DNA of 64,000 bases from Acidimicrobiales bacterium (GCA_020628865.1 JAHDEJ010000002.1:1-64000); one strand, 5' to 3'. Positions 1 through 8,296 are shown, counted from the first letter of the stretch. The notes: generated by a model not told the origin, from the letters alone. Made by a program: numbers and translations.

Positions 1-1
1 C

Positions 2-91
2 GAGGCGTTCGCTTTCACCGAAAGGGCTGAGGATCGGGCCCACAACGCCCACCAAACAGGCCTCCCTTGGAACGAAGGCACCGTCCCTTGA
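2..91 (+). CDS. C-terminal end of an unidentified protein (partial)
   Basis: An open frame enters from the left edge and runs 29 codons to a TGA at 89-91. Its translation ends in LPWNEGTVP and has ordinary amino-acid composition, unlike the Arg/Pro-rich shadows elsewhere in this window. The other two forward frames close sooner or look non-coding. It would lie just upstream of, and on the same strand as, the small membrane protein that follows. The family cannot be recognised from so short a tail, and a chance open frame is possible. Confidence 0.4.
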   Translation, partial: EAFAFTERAEDRAHNAHQTGLPWNEGTVP

Positions 92-164
92 GAGCGCATT
101 GGGGCTCCAGAAACCCATGCGGGCTTCAGCAATCCTGACCTCCGGACCACAACCAGGGATCGAG

Positions 165-524
165 ATGGTCGCACCAACCCTGCTGCTGATTGCGCTCGGT
201 TCGGGACTCTGGATGCCGGCTGCCGTCGGTCTCGCAGCGCTCACGGTTGCGGCGACCCGAATAACTCGGCGATCGACAACGGCATTGCTGTCTGCAGACG
301 AGTTTGTCCTCGTCCGCAACTCCCGTCGTAGCCAGAGGCCACAGATCGACGAACGTGTTGTGCGTTTACCGATCACTGCCGTGAACATTCAAGTCGATCG
401 AGAGTTCGTCGGTTCCATCCGTGTGGTTGTCAACGGCACCCGGTACTGGGCGTTGGGTGGCCACTCGGACGACGTCCGGAAGTTGATCCGCGAACTCCCG
501 CCCACGAGCGACAACAAGGAGTGA
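165..524 (+). CDS. small membrane protein of unknown function
   Basis: About 119 residues. The first 35 residues are hydrophobic (two short membrane helices or one hairpin), followed by a positively charged stretch and a soluble beta-rich tail of about 80 residues. The topology resembles small actinobacterial membrane proteins with a PH-like tail, but no family is recognised. I chose the ATG at 165 because AGGGA lies 6-10 bases upstream and the protein then starts at the membrane segment; in-frame ATG at 117 and TTG at 99 are alternatives. Confidence 0.6.
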   Translation: MVAPTLLLIALGSGLWMPAAVGLAALTVAATRITRRSTTALLSADEFVLVRNSRRSQRPQIDERVVRLPITAVNIQVDREFVGSIRVVVNGTRYWALGGHSDDVRKLIRELPPTSDNKE

Positions 525-576
525 ACCCGGGCGGGGACCGTGTCACTGTCGATCTCCATATGTCCCGTTGCCTCGG

Positions 577-1431
577 TCAGTTCGACGTGAGCCAGTCGAG
601 GTTGCCTTCTGCGGCTCCTCGGCTCCATCCGGCTGTCGTTCGTGTCTCTCCGTCCTGATTGATGAAGACGACCGTCGGGATGCCCGTGGGGCGATGCTCG
701 CTGAGGTACGTGTTCGTCGCCTGCTGGTTGGTCCACTCGGAGACGTTCGTCAGGTTGGTCGCGCCGGTGTCGATCAGGAACTGCTCGATCTCTGCCTCAC
801 CGCCGTCGACGGCGACGGCGATGAAGTCGACACTGGGATAGTGCTGCTGAAGCTCTGCGACCGCAGGAGCCGATGACCGACAGTGCGGTCACCAGGGTGC
901 CCAGAACCACAGGAGTTGGTCCCCTGACGCGGCCGGTGCCGCGGTTGTCGTGGTGGTTGGTGCTGCGGTCGTGGTCGTGGTTGGTGCTGCAGTCGTGGTC
1001 GTTGTGGGCGCAGCGGTGATGGTCGGCGCTGCGGTCGAGGTCGTCGTCGCGAGCACCGTCGTCGTAGTTGTCGTCGTGGTTGAGCTGGTCGCCGCCGCCT
1101 GACGCGTGGCCTGCGCATCGACGGCAGCCGCTGCCGACTCGACGTCCCACCGGTCGGAGGCCTCGTCCGCTGCGGACGATTCCTCGGGCGAGACTTCGGC
1201 GGCGGACGTGGCTGTTCGGGCCAGCGCTGCGGGAGCCGTCGTCGATACGGCCGCGCTCGCTTCGTCCGCCGACACCGAGGGCTCGAAAGCGCCGCCGAAT
1301 CCGCTGGTCGTCATCTCGGATGCCTCGCCGGCTCCACAGGCAGCGAGAAGGCCGGACGCGACAACGAGCACGACGAGCGATCTCCACCTCGGCGAGGTGG
1401 CTGGCGGGATGGCGGGCATTCCCCCGTGCAT
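577..1431 (-). CDS. selenocysteine-containing thioredoxin-fold lipoprotein (in-frame UGA = Sec181)
   Basis: Secreted thiol-disulfide oxidoreductase of the thioredoxin/TlpA type, 284 residues if the UGA at 889-891 is read as selenocysteine. A lipoprotein signal ends in LLAAC (Cys32). Residues about 40-170 form an Ala/Ser/Thr-rich linker with repeated APTTTTTA units, a tether off the membrane. The catalytic domain starts near 170: W-A-P-W-U181-P-H-C184-R, then a normal thioredoxin core with the cis-proline loop G-I-P252-T and a closing helix. Sec takes the place of the attacking Cys of a CPHC motif. Downstream of the UGA the frame stays open for 103 codons, and the RNA folds into a SECIS-like hairpin (separate entry). 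It follows an SDR gene on the same strand with a 69-base gap. A nonsense mutation is the alternative, but that would not predict the SECIS or the intact downstream domain. Automatic annotation would truncate it at 889 or miss the domain. Confidence 0.85.
852..870 (-). promoter_or_regulatory. SECIS-like hairpin after the UGA codon
   Basis: Read on the minus strand the RNA is GCU-C-CUGC-GGUC-GCAG-AGC: three base pairs, one unpaired C on the 5' side, four base pairs and a GGUC apical loop at 862-859. The E. coli fdhF SECIS has the same plan (stem, one bulged U, four pairs, GGUC loop bound by SelB). There are 26 bases between the UGA and the loop, versus 18 in fdhF. A second, mutually exclusive pairing of GACCGCA (starting in the UGA) with UGCGGUC is also possible. 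Function as a SECIS is inferred. Confidence 0.75.
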
Positions 1432-1500
1432 CGACGGTCACGATGGATTTCTTGAGAACCCGTTCAGCTCGAGGCGGGCCACCGCACGCAGTCGACTCCG

Positions 1501-2298
1501 TCAGAAGTCGACCTCGCCGGCTCGGGCGTCGTCGGGAAACGCCGTACGCAGCGTTTCGGTGTAGCCGTCGACAGAGATGATCTGTCCGTTGATCAGCCGC
1601 GCTGCGTCGCTGCAGAGGTAGGCGACCGTGGCTGCAATGTCGGTGGCGTCGACGAACGACCGCATGGACACCTGGTCCTCGTAGGCCGCTTTCACCTCGG
1701 CCGCATCAACACCCATGGCGGACGCCTCCCGGTCGATCACCCCCTGCATCCGCGCACCGGCGATCGTTCCCGGTGCCACACAGTTCACGCGGATCCGGTG
1801 GCGGCCGAGCTCCATCGCCCACGTTGCCGTCAGTCCTTCGACCGCCCACTTCGATGCGGCATAAGGCGACCGAAGCGGATACCCGAAGTGCCCGGCCGTG
1901 GACGAGATGTTCACGATGCTCCCCCGGCCGGCTGCGCGCATCCGCCGCACCGCCTCCCGAGTCACGCGGAACGTGCCGCCGAGGTTGATCTGCACACAGC
2001 GGTCGAATTCTTCGGGGTCCATCTCTTCCACGGGCCCGGTCGGACCTGCAACGCCCACGTTGTTGACGCAGATGTCCAAGCCGCCGAGCTCGTCGTCGAG
2101 CCGGGTGAAGAGCTCGCCGACGGCGTCTGCGTCGCCAACGTCGCAAATGTGGTCGGCGCCGCTGTTGGGGTCGATGTCACACGTGCGCACCTCGGCCCCG
2201 GCGGCCCGCATCGTCGCCGCAATCGCCTCCCCGATCCCGGATCCCCCACCGGTCACCAGTGCCCGCCGGCCCGTCAGGCTCGTGTCGAATTCGTTCAT
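1501..2298 (-). CDS. SDR-family NAD(P)-dependent oxidoreductase
   Basis: Classical short-chain dehydrogenase of 265 residues, the usual length. Visible motifs: the cofactor loop TGGGSGIG (16-23), Asp41-Ile-Asp after beta-2 suggesting NAD(H) preference, NNVG (79-82), Ser132/133, Tyr146 and Lys150 in the YAASK active site, and the C-terminal G-Q-I-I-S-V-D-G-Y segment typical of the family. The substrate cannot be told from sequence. It is transcribed ahead of the selenothioredoxin gene, 69 bases apart; co-transcription is possible but a functional link is not shown. Start is the only sensible ATG, just before the first beta strand. Confidence 0.92.
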   Translation of the reverse strand: MNEFDTSLTGRRALVTGGGSGIGEAIAATMRAAGAEVRTCDIDPNSGADHICDVGDADAVGELFTRLDDELGGLDICVNNVGVAGPTGPVEEMDPEEFDRCVQINLGGTFRVTREAVRRMRAAGRGSIVNISSTAGHFGYPLRSPYAASKWAVEGLTATWAMELGRHRIRVNCVAPGTIAGARMQGVIDREASAMGVDAAEVKAAYEDQVSMRSFVDATDIAATVAYLCSDAARLINGQIISVDGYTETLRTAFPDDARAGEVDF

Positions 2299-2459
2299 GC
2301 CGCGAAGTTATGCGGTTGGTCAAACCCCCGTCTCATCCAGACGACAGATGGCCCCACGTCGCCAACCAGTCCGATGGCAACCACACGACGCACACCGTGA
2401 ACTCACCGGCTAGGTTGCGCCCAGGCACCCGCGGGAGGTGCCAGAAAAGGAGACGACCA

Positions 2460-3446
2460 ATGGGCGAGCGGGTCCTGCTCACTGGCATCACGGGTTACAT
2501 CGGGCAGCACTGCGGAGCGGAGCTGTTGAACCACGGCTACGAGGTGGTCGGAACGGTTCGGTCGCAGACAAAGGCTGCAGCTGCGACTGCAGCACTCGCC
2601 GAAGTCGCACCGGTCGACAAGCTGACGATCGTCGAGGCCGATCTTCTTTCCGACGACGGCTGGGCCGCAGCTGTCGAGGGCTGCACCTATGTGTTGCACG
2701 TTGCCTCGCCGTTCTTTCTCTCCGAACCCGAAGACGAAAGCGAATTCATCACTCCGGCGGTCGAAGGCACGAAGCGAGTGGTCGGAGCCGCGATGCGCTC
2801 CGGGGTGAAACGGCTCGTGCTCACTTCATCGGTTGCTTCCATCTCCGCCGGCCACGGTTCCGGCACATTCGGACCGGAGTCGTGGTCCGACACGAATGCC
2901 GACATCGGCGCATATTCGAAGAGCAAGACCCTCGCCGAACGAGCAGCCTGGGACATGGTCGAGGACGGCGACATGGAACTCGTCGTGATCAACCCCGCTG
3001 CGGTTCTCGGTCCATCGCTCGGCGGGAATCCGGACGCACAGAGCGTCGCGCTCATGACTGAGATGATCACCGGAAAGATGCCGATGTACCCCGACCTCTC
3101 CCTGGGCGTCGTCGACGTGCGAGATGTGGCCCGCCTCCATGTGAAGGCGATGACCACACCGGCTGCGTCCGGCAAGCGGTTCATCGCATCCACAGCCGAA
3201 CCGATCACGATGGGCAGGATGGCAGAGGTCCTTCGCGGCGCCGGCTTCGACAAGGCCCCGAAACGCAAGGCACCCACCCCCCTCCTGCGCCTGATGAGCC
3301 TGTTCGACAAGGACGTGAAGGCGATGTTGCCGCTCCTCGGCACACGGGCCGTGCTCGACAACTCGGCGACGATCGAGATCCTCGACTGGCAACCGACTCC
3401 ATTCGAGGAGTCGGCAGTTGAGATGGCACAGGCCATTCAGCGATAG
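2460..3446 (+). CDS. NAD(P)-dependent epimerase/reductase, extended SDR (dihydroflavonol-reductase-like)
   Basis: Extended SDR of 328 residues. N-terminal TGITGYIG (8-15) is the extended-SDR cofactor motif, LTSSVASISAG holds the catalytic Ser, and Tyr152-S-K-S-Lys156 the active-site pair. The overall pattern (VLHVASPF, then INPAAVLGPSLG) matches the dihydroflavonol 4-reductase / cinnamoyl-CoA-reductase-like branch, which in bacteria reduces aldehydes or ketones of varied kinds. Start ATG at 2460 follows AGGAGA about 6 bases upstream; an open frame extends further upstream but overlaps the divergent SDR start and lacks conserved residues. The gap to the divergent SDR is 161 bases and should hold both promoters. 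Confidence 0.9.
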   Translation: MGERVLLTGITGYIGQHCGAELLNHGYEVVGTVRSQTKAAAATAALAEVAPVDKLTIVEADLLSDDGWAAAVEGCTYVLHVASPFFLSEPEDESEFITPAVEGTKRVVGAAMRSGVKRLVLTSSVASISAGHGSGTFGPESWSDTNADIGAYSKSKTLAERAAWDMVEDGDMELVVINPAAVLGPSLGGNPDAQSVALMTEMITGKMPMYPDLSLGVVDVRDVARLHVKAMTTPAASGKRFIASTAEPITMGRMAEVLRGAGFDKAPKRKAPTPLLRLMSLFDKDVKAMLPLLGTRAVLDNSATIEILDWQPTPFEESAVEMAQAIQR

Positions 3447-3532
3447 CCCAAGCGGAGCAGCCGCTCTGCCCGGCCGCCGTCGTCGAGATCGCGCCGGAGG
3501 TTTCCTGACGCCGCTGCGACTACCCTTGCCGA

Positions 3533-4408
3533 ATGGTCGATCTTGGACACCGTCGTGAAGCGCCTCCGGTGGACGTGGAGTACTCGCCGCCCCGCCACCT
3601 GCAGGGATTGCCGTATGAGGTCGTGGACCGGTCGGAGATTCTGACGCGCAAGACCGAGCGCGACCTTGCGCTCCGCCAGCGCTCCGGCTTCCATCAGTTG
3701 ATCCTGTGCACCGAGGGCGAGGGCTACCACGACGTCGACTTCGAGCAGGTTCGCTTTCGCCCCGGTGGACTCCTCCGCATTCACCCGGGTCAGGTGCAAC
3801 GGTTCACTCCGGAACCGAGGTTCGAGGCGCAGATGGTCGTCTGGCCGACCGCCTCGCATCACCGAGCCCCCGATGCCCCCGCCTGGTACCCGGGTTGCGA
3901 TGTACCCTCCTTCTGGCAGCTCGACGACGAGCTCCACCGGCGCGTGGCCGGCTGGATCGGCGAGCTCCGCTCCGAGCAGAACGCCTTCGTCAGCTCCGCA
4001 AATCAACGGGCGCTCCTCCAAAGCGTGTTGGCAACGCTCCTGCTGCGGCTCGAGGTGGAGCTTCCCTCAGCCACCCCGACCACCAGCCGGTTGCCGACGG
4101 CGTACGTCGCCTACCGCCAAGCCATCGAAACCCACCTCTACGAACGGCGATCCGTCATCGATCTCGCCGCCGACCTCGGCTACAGCACCCGAACACTCGA
4201 CCGCGCATGCCAACGGGTCAGTGGTCTCACCGCCCGACAGGTCCTCGACGAGCGATTGGCACTCGAGGCGCGACGCCTCCTCACGCACACGAGCCGACCG
4301 GCCATGCGAATCGGCGAGGACCTGGGCTTCACCGACCCGGCGAACTTCTCGCGGTTCGTGAAGCGGCATCTGGGCCAGACACCGGGCGAGGTTCGTCGCA
4401 CGTCCTGA
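3533..4408 (+). CDS. AraC-family transcriptional regulator
   Basis: 291 residues. An N-terminal cupin-type sensing half (about 30-130; GLLRIHPGQVQRF is the typical beta-barrel segment) precedes a C-terminal double helix-turn-helix (about 195-291) with SVIDLAADLGYSTRTLDRAC and the AraC signature I-G-E-D-L-G-F-T-D-P-A-N-F-S-R-F-V-K-R. Such proteins bind a small molecule and activate a nearby promoter. Possible targets are the upstream reductase or the downstream lipoprotein; the sequence does not decide. ATG at 3533 is chosen because the protein begins at the start of the sensing domain. Confidence 0.9.
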   Translation: MVDLGHRREAPPVDVEYSPPRHLQGLPYEVVDRSEILTRKTERDLALRQRSGFHQLILCTEGEGYHDVDFEQVRFRPGGLLRIHPGQVQRFTPEPRFEAQMVVWPTASHHRAPDAPAWYPGCDVPSFWQLDDELHRRVAGWIGELRSEQNAFVSSANQRALLQSVLATLLLRLEVELPSATPTTSRLPTAYVAYRQAIETHLYERRSVIDLAADLGYSTRTLDRACQRVSGLTARQVLDERLALEARRLLTHTSRPAMRIGEDLGFTDPANFSRFVKRHLGQTPGEVRRTS

Positions 4409-4426
4409 CGGCAAGGCCGAACGATC

Positions 4427-4524
4427 AGGATTGTCGTAATACGACAGCACCTTGTCACTTTCGACCACGACCTGAACCTCTGTCGCGTTCCGACAAGCGG
4501 CTGTCCCCCGCGGACCTAGACGGT
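4427..4524. promoter_or_regulatory. two small inverted repeats upstream of the lipoprotein gene
   Basis: Two inverted repeats sit in the gap between the AraC gene and the lipoprotein gene: TGTCGT-aat-ACGACA near 4433-4447 and GACGGT-tgc-ACCGTC near 4519-4533. Either could be a regulator-binding site; the first may also terminate the araC transcript. No convincing -35/-10 pair was found. Confidence 0.3.
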
Positions 4525-4588
4525 TGCACCGTCTGCCGGAACGCTAGGCCCGGTATCGACCATGCCCACAATCAGGAGAGATCACGTC

Positions 4589-5131
4589 GTGAAAAACAGA
4601 AGCATTCGAGCGTTGACCATTGCGGTCGCAGTGATCGTCGCAGCGTGCGGCAGCGACGCCGGCCCGCTGAGCGGCGCCGGGGACATCACGCTTCGGAACA
4701 CGCTCGAGGAGGGTGGCGGCCCCGAGACCGCGTTCCCGGCCTTGTTCGGCCTCCCCGAGGACGCCTTCGACGAAGCCGGCAGCTTCAGCGCCGAAACCTC
4801 GGAGTTCCCCGCAGCGCTCGCGCAGCCCGAGACGCCCCTCGGCGAGATCAGCGGCCTCTACGACATCGACTTCACCGAGGGGCAGGTCACCTTCACGTTG
4901 CTGCCCACCGCAGACGACCCGTTCTGGGTGAACGTCTTCGAGGTGTTCCCTGAAGGCAAGTTCGACCGGTACTACTTCACCTTCGACGGCGGCCATGGCG
5001 TCACCGGATTCGAGAGCAGCGATGACACGGTCACGCTTCGCATCGACTCTTCGACCGTGCTCGTGGTCGAGATCAGCGAGGGGTACGACATGAACCCAGG
5101 AACCACGTTCACGATCGATCTGGAAAGCTGA
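4589..5131 (+). CDS. lipoprotein of unknown function
   Basis: 180 residues from the GTG at 4589, which follows AGGAGAG by 7 bases; an in-frame ATG at 4562 lacks a ribosome binding site. A short charged n-region, a hydrophobic core and the lipobox VAAC give an exported lipid-anchored protein. The mature part is acidic, with repeated short beta-strand-like segments (FTEGQVTFTLLPT, DTVTLRIDSSTVLVVEISEG), consistent with a small beta-sandwich. No known family is recognised. It stands alone between the AraC gene and the convergent LysR gene. Confidence 0.75.
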   Translation: MKNRSIRALTIAVAVIVAACGSDAGPLSGAGDITLRNTLEEGGGPETAFPALFGLPEDAFDEAGSFSAETSEFPAALAQPETPLGEISGLYDIDFTEGQVTFTLLPTADDPFWVNVFEVFPEGKFDRYYFTFDGGHGVTGFESSDDTVTLRIDSSTVLVVEISEGYDMNPGTTFTIDLES

Positions 5132-5158
5132 TCCCCTCCCGTCACGTGGGGTTCACCA

Positions 5159-6061
5159 TCATCCGCCGGTGCGTGACAGACCAGCGGCGAGCAGACCCTC
5201 GACGAGTTGCCGGACCTCGGCAGCCCGCGGGTTCGACGCTCGGATGGTGAGCACCCACGGCGGCGGGGAGTGTTCGATTCCGGCAGTTGCCATGGCCACG
5301 ACTCGTCCGTGGCGCAACGCATCGGCCGACACGTCATCGGGGATCAGGCTGGCCCCCATTCCCGCTTCGACCGCCGCCAGAGCGGCCCGGATGTCTGGAA
5401 CCACCACTCGCACCTCGGTGGGAGCGACCGATCCCGTGAGCTCGGCCCAGACCCGACGGGTGAGCGGGAGCTCCTCACTGAAGCCGACCCACGGTGTGGA
5501 CCGCACCCACTCGCCGAGCGCTTCGGCCGATGCTGCAGCGTCGTCGGCGAGGGACGGTGCCGCGACGAGCACGTAGCGGCGGGCGGCCAACGCGTGCGAC
5601 ACGGTTCCCGCGCTCGCTCCCGGGTACGTGTGGGTGATGGCCACATCCACCCTCCCGGCTCGAAGCTGTTCGAAAGCCTCGCCGTCGTCGAGACCGAATC
5701 GGGCCCGGACCGGCGGCGCCGAGTCCAGGGCACGAACTGCGTGATGCTCGAACCACTCGGGCGCACAGCTGAGCACGAGTGGCAGGTCGGGCATCTCGGC
5801 AGCGCCTCGCTCGAGGCCCGACAGCAACCATTCGATCTGCTCGAGCGGCGTGGCGACCTCGCGCAGGAAACGGGCACCATCATCGGTTGCCGCCACGCCC
5901 CGACGAGATCGTTCGAACAGCTCGAACCCCAGCGCTCGTTCGAGGTGTGCCAATTGCTGGCTCGCCGCAGGCTGCGAGAGTCCCCGCTCCGCCGCGCCTG
6001 CGGTGACGGAACCGGCCGATTCCACGGCAATCGCCGTCCGAACCCACTCGACCTTCGACAT
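5159..6061 (-). CDS. LysR-family transcriptional regulator
   Basis: 300 residues. N-terminal winged helix with AGSVTAGAAERGLSQPAASQQLAHLERALGFELFER, the LysR signature, then a substrate-binding-like effector domain of two alpha/beta lobes (PLVLSCAPEWF ... DVAITHTYP ... GASLIPDDV). ATG at 6061 is preferred over one eight codons upstream because the family normally begins about there. It is divergent from a DMT transporter gene, the classic LysR arrangement, so that transporter is the likely target. An inverted repeat of suitable size lies between them. Confidence 0.92.
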   Translation of the reverse strand: MSKVEWVRTAIAVESAGSVTAGAAERGLSQPAASQQLAHLERALGFELFERSRRGVAATDDGARFLREVATPLEQIEWLLSGLERGAAEMPDLPLVLSCAPEWFEHHAVRALDSAPPVRARFGLDDGEAFEQLRAGRVDVAITHTYPGASAGTVSHALAARRYVLVAAPSLADDAAASAEALGEWVRSTPWVGFSEELPLTRRVWAELTGSVAPTEVRVVVPDIRAALAAVEAGMGASLIPDDVSADALRHGRVVAMATAGIEHSPPPWVLTIRASNPRAAEVRQLVEGLLAAGLSRTGG

Positions 6062-6133
6062 GCGCCGATCCTTCCTCTCCCCCACATTCGCGGGGACCTT
6101 CCATTGCTCCAGCTTATGGAACCCATCATCAAT

Positions 6134-6152
6134 CAGACTTTTTCAATGTCTG
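6134..6152. promoter_or_regulatory. candidate LysR operator between divergent genes
   Basis: CAGAC and GTCTG form an inverted repeat separated by nine AT-rich bases. It lies in the 113-base gap between lysR and the transporter it faces. LysR regulators usually bind an interrupted dyad of this span in such gaps. Only the dyad is seen; binding is inferred. Confidence 0.4.
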
Positions 6153-6174
6153 GGCCTTCCATCACGCTGGAGGC

Positions 6175-7059
6175 GTGTGGATCCTCATCACCCTCGCCGC
6201 CACGGTCTTCCAGATCGCCCGAACCTCGGAACAGCACCGCCTGAAGGCGCTGCTGGACCCCATGGAAGCCGGCTACGTGCGATTCGCGTTCGCGTTGCCG
6301 ATGGCTCTGGCCGGTGCTGCAGCATGGTTCACGCTCGGCCCGAACCCGGTGCCCACCACAAACCCCACGTTCTGGGTTGCCGTGACCGGCGGAGGAATCA
6401 CCCAGATCCTGGCGACCGTCGCACTGCTCGTGTCGTTCCGCCAGCGGGACTTCGCCATCGGCACCGTCTACGCAAAGACCGAGGTCGTGTTCGTTGCGCT
6501 CGCTTCCGTCGTCCTGTTGGGCGAAGGGGTGACGGTGCTGGCCGCCCTCGGCACGCTGCTGTGCCTCGGCGGCGTTGCCGCACTGGCAACCGATGGACAA
6601 CCGCGCCGCATCATTGAGGGCGGCGTGGACCCGGCGCTCTGGTTCGGCATGGCGGCCGGCCTCGGATTCGCGTTGGCGGCCGTCGGCATGCGGGCTGCGA
6701 CGACTGCGATCGATGGTTCCGCCGTCGACCGATCCATCGCCACCCTCACCGCCATGCTCACCGTCCAGACGCTCGTCCAGGGCATCGCCATCCGCCGGTC
6801 GTCAACGTCCTCGATCCGACGGATCCTCCGGGCCTGGCGGAACGCCACCGGCGTCGCATTCCTCTCCTTGGCCGGTTCGACTGCGTGGACGTGGGCGATC
6901 GCACTGGAGAACGCCACCCGGGTTCGCACGCTCGGTCAGATCGAGGTGATCGCCGCCTTCGTTGTTGGCATCATCGTGCACAACGAACGCCATGGCTGGT
7001 CGAGCTACGCGGCCGCAGCGGTGACGCTGGCCGGCATTGGCCTGGTCGTGCTCGGCTGA
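6175..7059 (+). CDS. EamA/DMT-superfamily transporter
   Basis: About 294 residues with ten predicted hydrophobic segments in two five-helix halves, the EamA plan; the second half repeats the first (VASVVLLGEGVTV versus VVGIIVHNERHGW at the ends). Members export or import small metabolites such as amino acids. The GTG at 6175 is the proposed start, but its GGAGG lies only 1-2 bases upstream, so the true start may be slightly downstream. Probably controlled by the divergent LysR gene. Confidence 0.85.
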   Translation: MWILITLAATVFQIARTSEQHRLKALLDPMEAGYVRFAFALPMALAGAAAWFTLGPNPVPTTNPTFWVAVTGGGITQILATVALLVSFRQRDFAIGTVYAKTEVVFVALASVVLLGEGVTVLAALGTLLCLGGVAALATDGQPRRIIEGGVDPALWFGMAAGLGFALAAVGMRAATTAIDGSAVDRSIATLTAMLTVQTLVQGIAIRRSSTSSIRRILRAWRNATGVAFLSLAGSTAWTWAIALENATRVRTLGQIEVIAAFVVGIIVHNERHGWSSYAAAAVTLAGIGLVVLG

Positions 7060-7066
7060 GCGACGA

Positions 7067-8245
7067 TCAGCTCCGGTGGCGCCACTCCGCCGCTCGGGCG
7101 GGGTCCATCTGCGCCAGCGCCTCGTCGCGGATGCGTTCCCGTTCCGCTCGGCGAGGGTGGTTGATGCCGGCGCCCGGAACCTGCTCGTCGTGTCCCGCCA
7201 CGATGTAGCGGCTGACCCGCTGCGCGTGTGGTGAGAGCGTCTCCCACATGTCGTGGGTCATCGACCGGTTGAGCGCCTCGCTCCGGAACCACGGCGCCAT
7301 GAACTCGACGTTGGGCATCGCCCGAACCTCGCGGGACAGGTTCGGGGTGCCACCGTGCCAGCAGCGGGCATCACGAATGATGGCCGAACCCGCCGGGAGC
7401 GGGCAGACCGTGCTGAGCCGCATCCACTCGGGTTCGTCTGCCAGCGTGGGAATCGGTGCACGAGAGCGCTGCGAGCCGGGAATCTGGCGGATCGGGCCGT
7501 TCTCCGGCGTGAGGTCCACGAGCGGAAAGTTGATGTGCACCACCGGCACGGGAAGATCACGCATGGTCAGGCCGCCGACAGGGTCGTGGAGCTCGGTCCA
7601 CACGTTGTCGCTGTGCAGGCCCTGATATTCGATCGCTCCCGGAAGGGCGAGATCGCCGCCGGCCCCGTACACGATGTACTCCGGAGAACCGAAGATCGAC
7701 GTGAGAATCGGGGTGGTGGTCGGCAGGTCGATCAGCTCGCACCATTCGGGCCGATGGAACATGTGGCGCGAGACCGACGTGCCACCGAAGGAATAGCGGT
7801 GCGGCAGGCCGCCGGCGCCTCCCCCGACGGCACCGTCCGGATCAGCCTCCTGGATCATGGTGATCACCTCGTCAGCGGCCGAGCGCAGCCGGTCGAGCTG
7901 TGTGGCGTCGAGTGCGTCGCGGACCGCCACGAACCCGTCGCGGTGAAACAGCCGGGTCGCCCGGTCGACGTCGCCGGGGTCGACGACCTCCAGCCCCGGA
8001 ATCCCGTTTCGTTCCCGCATGCGCTCGCGCAGCGCCGTCACGCCCGGGTCGTTGTAGGCGCGGGTCCAGCCATCGCAACGGGGGTCGCCGGCCACCAGGT
8101 TGAGGTGTTCCGGCGTGGTCTCGATGTCGACGGCGCCCGCCTGCGTGGCCAGCCCGTCGGGGTTGTCGTTCGACCCGACCGTCGCCACGTCGGGCCGGTT
8201 GTGAAAGCCGTTCGGCGGCACCTGCTGATTCCATCCAATGGCCAT
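7067..8245 (-). CDS. phytanoyl-CoA-dioxygenase-family Fe(II)/2-oxoglutarate oxygenase
   Basis: 392 residues from the ATG at 8245. The metal triad is visible: His211-x-Asp213 in GLHSDN and His297 in CWHGGT, followed by an Arg about ten residues on (SREVR) that would hold the 2-oxoglutarate carboxylate. PhyH enzymes hydroxylate lipids, secondary metabolites or phosphonates. The N-terminal 90 residues are not part of the core fold and are of unknown use. It is the last gene of a minus-strand run after a second PhyH gene (51-base gap), a HAD phosphatase and an ABC permease. The substrate is unknown. Confidence 0.88.
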   Translation of the reverse strand: MAIGWNQQVPPNGFHNRPDVATVGSNDNPDGLATQAGAVDIETTPEHLNLVAGDPRCDGWTRAYNDPGVTALRERMRERNGIPGLEVVDPGDVDRATRLFHRDGFVAVRDALDATQLDRLRSAADEVITMIQEADPDGAVGGGAGGLPHRYSFGGTSVSRHMFHRPEWCELIDLPTTTPILTSIFGSPEYIVYGAGGDLALPGAIEYQGLHSDNVWTELHDPVGGLTMRDLPVPVVHINFPLVDLTPENGPIRQIPGSQRSRAPIPTLADEPEWMRLSTVCPLPAGSAIIRDARCWHGGTPNLSREVRAMPNVEFMAPWFRSEALNRSMTHDMWETLSPHAQRVSRYIVAGHDEQVPGAGINHPRRAERERIRDEALAQMDPARAAEWRHRS

Positions 8246-8296
8246 GTCGCCATGATGTTGCAGGCGGGCTGGTGCCGTCAACGAAGGTTGCGCAGG

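Noticed and set aside
882-891. Stem GACCGCA/UGCGGUC starting in the UGA as the SECIS itself
   Set aside because: Its loop starts only about ten bases after the UGA and the inner stem is weak; the GGUC hairpin at 852-870 fits better and the two exclude each other.
889-1431. Treating the 180-codon frame ending at the UGA as a complete secreted protein
   Set aside because: It would end in W-A-P-W just before the active site. The thioredoxin fold continues in frame, so the UGA is better read as Sec.
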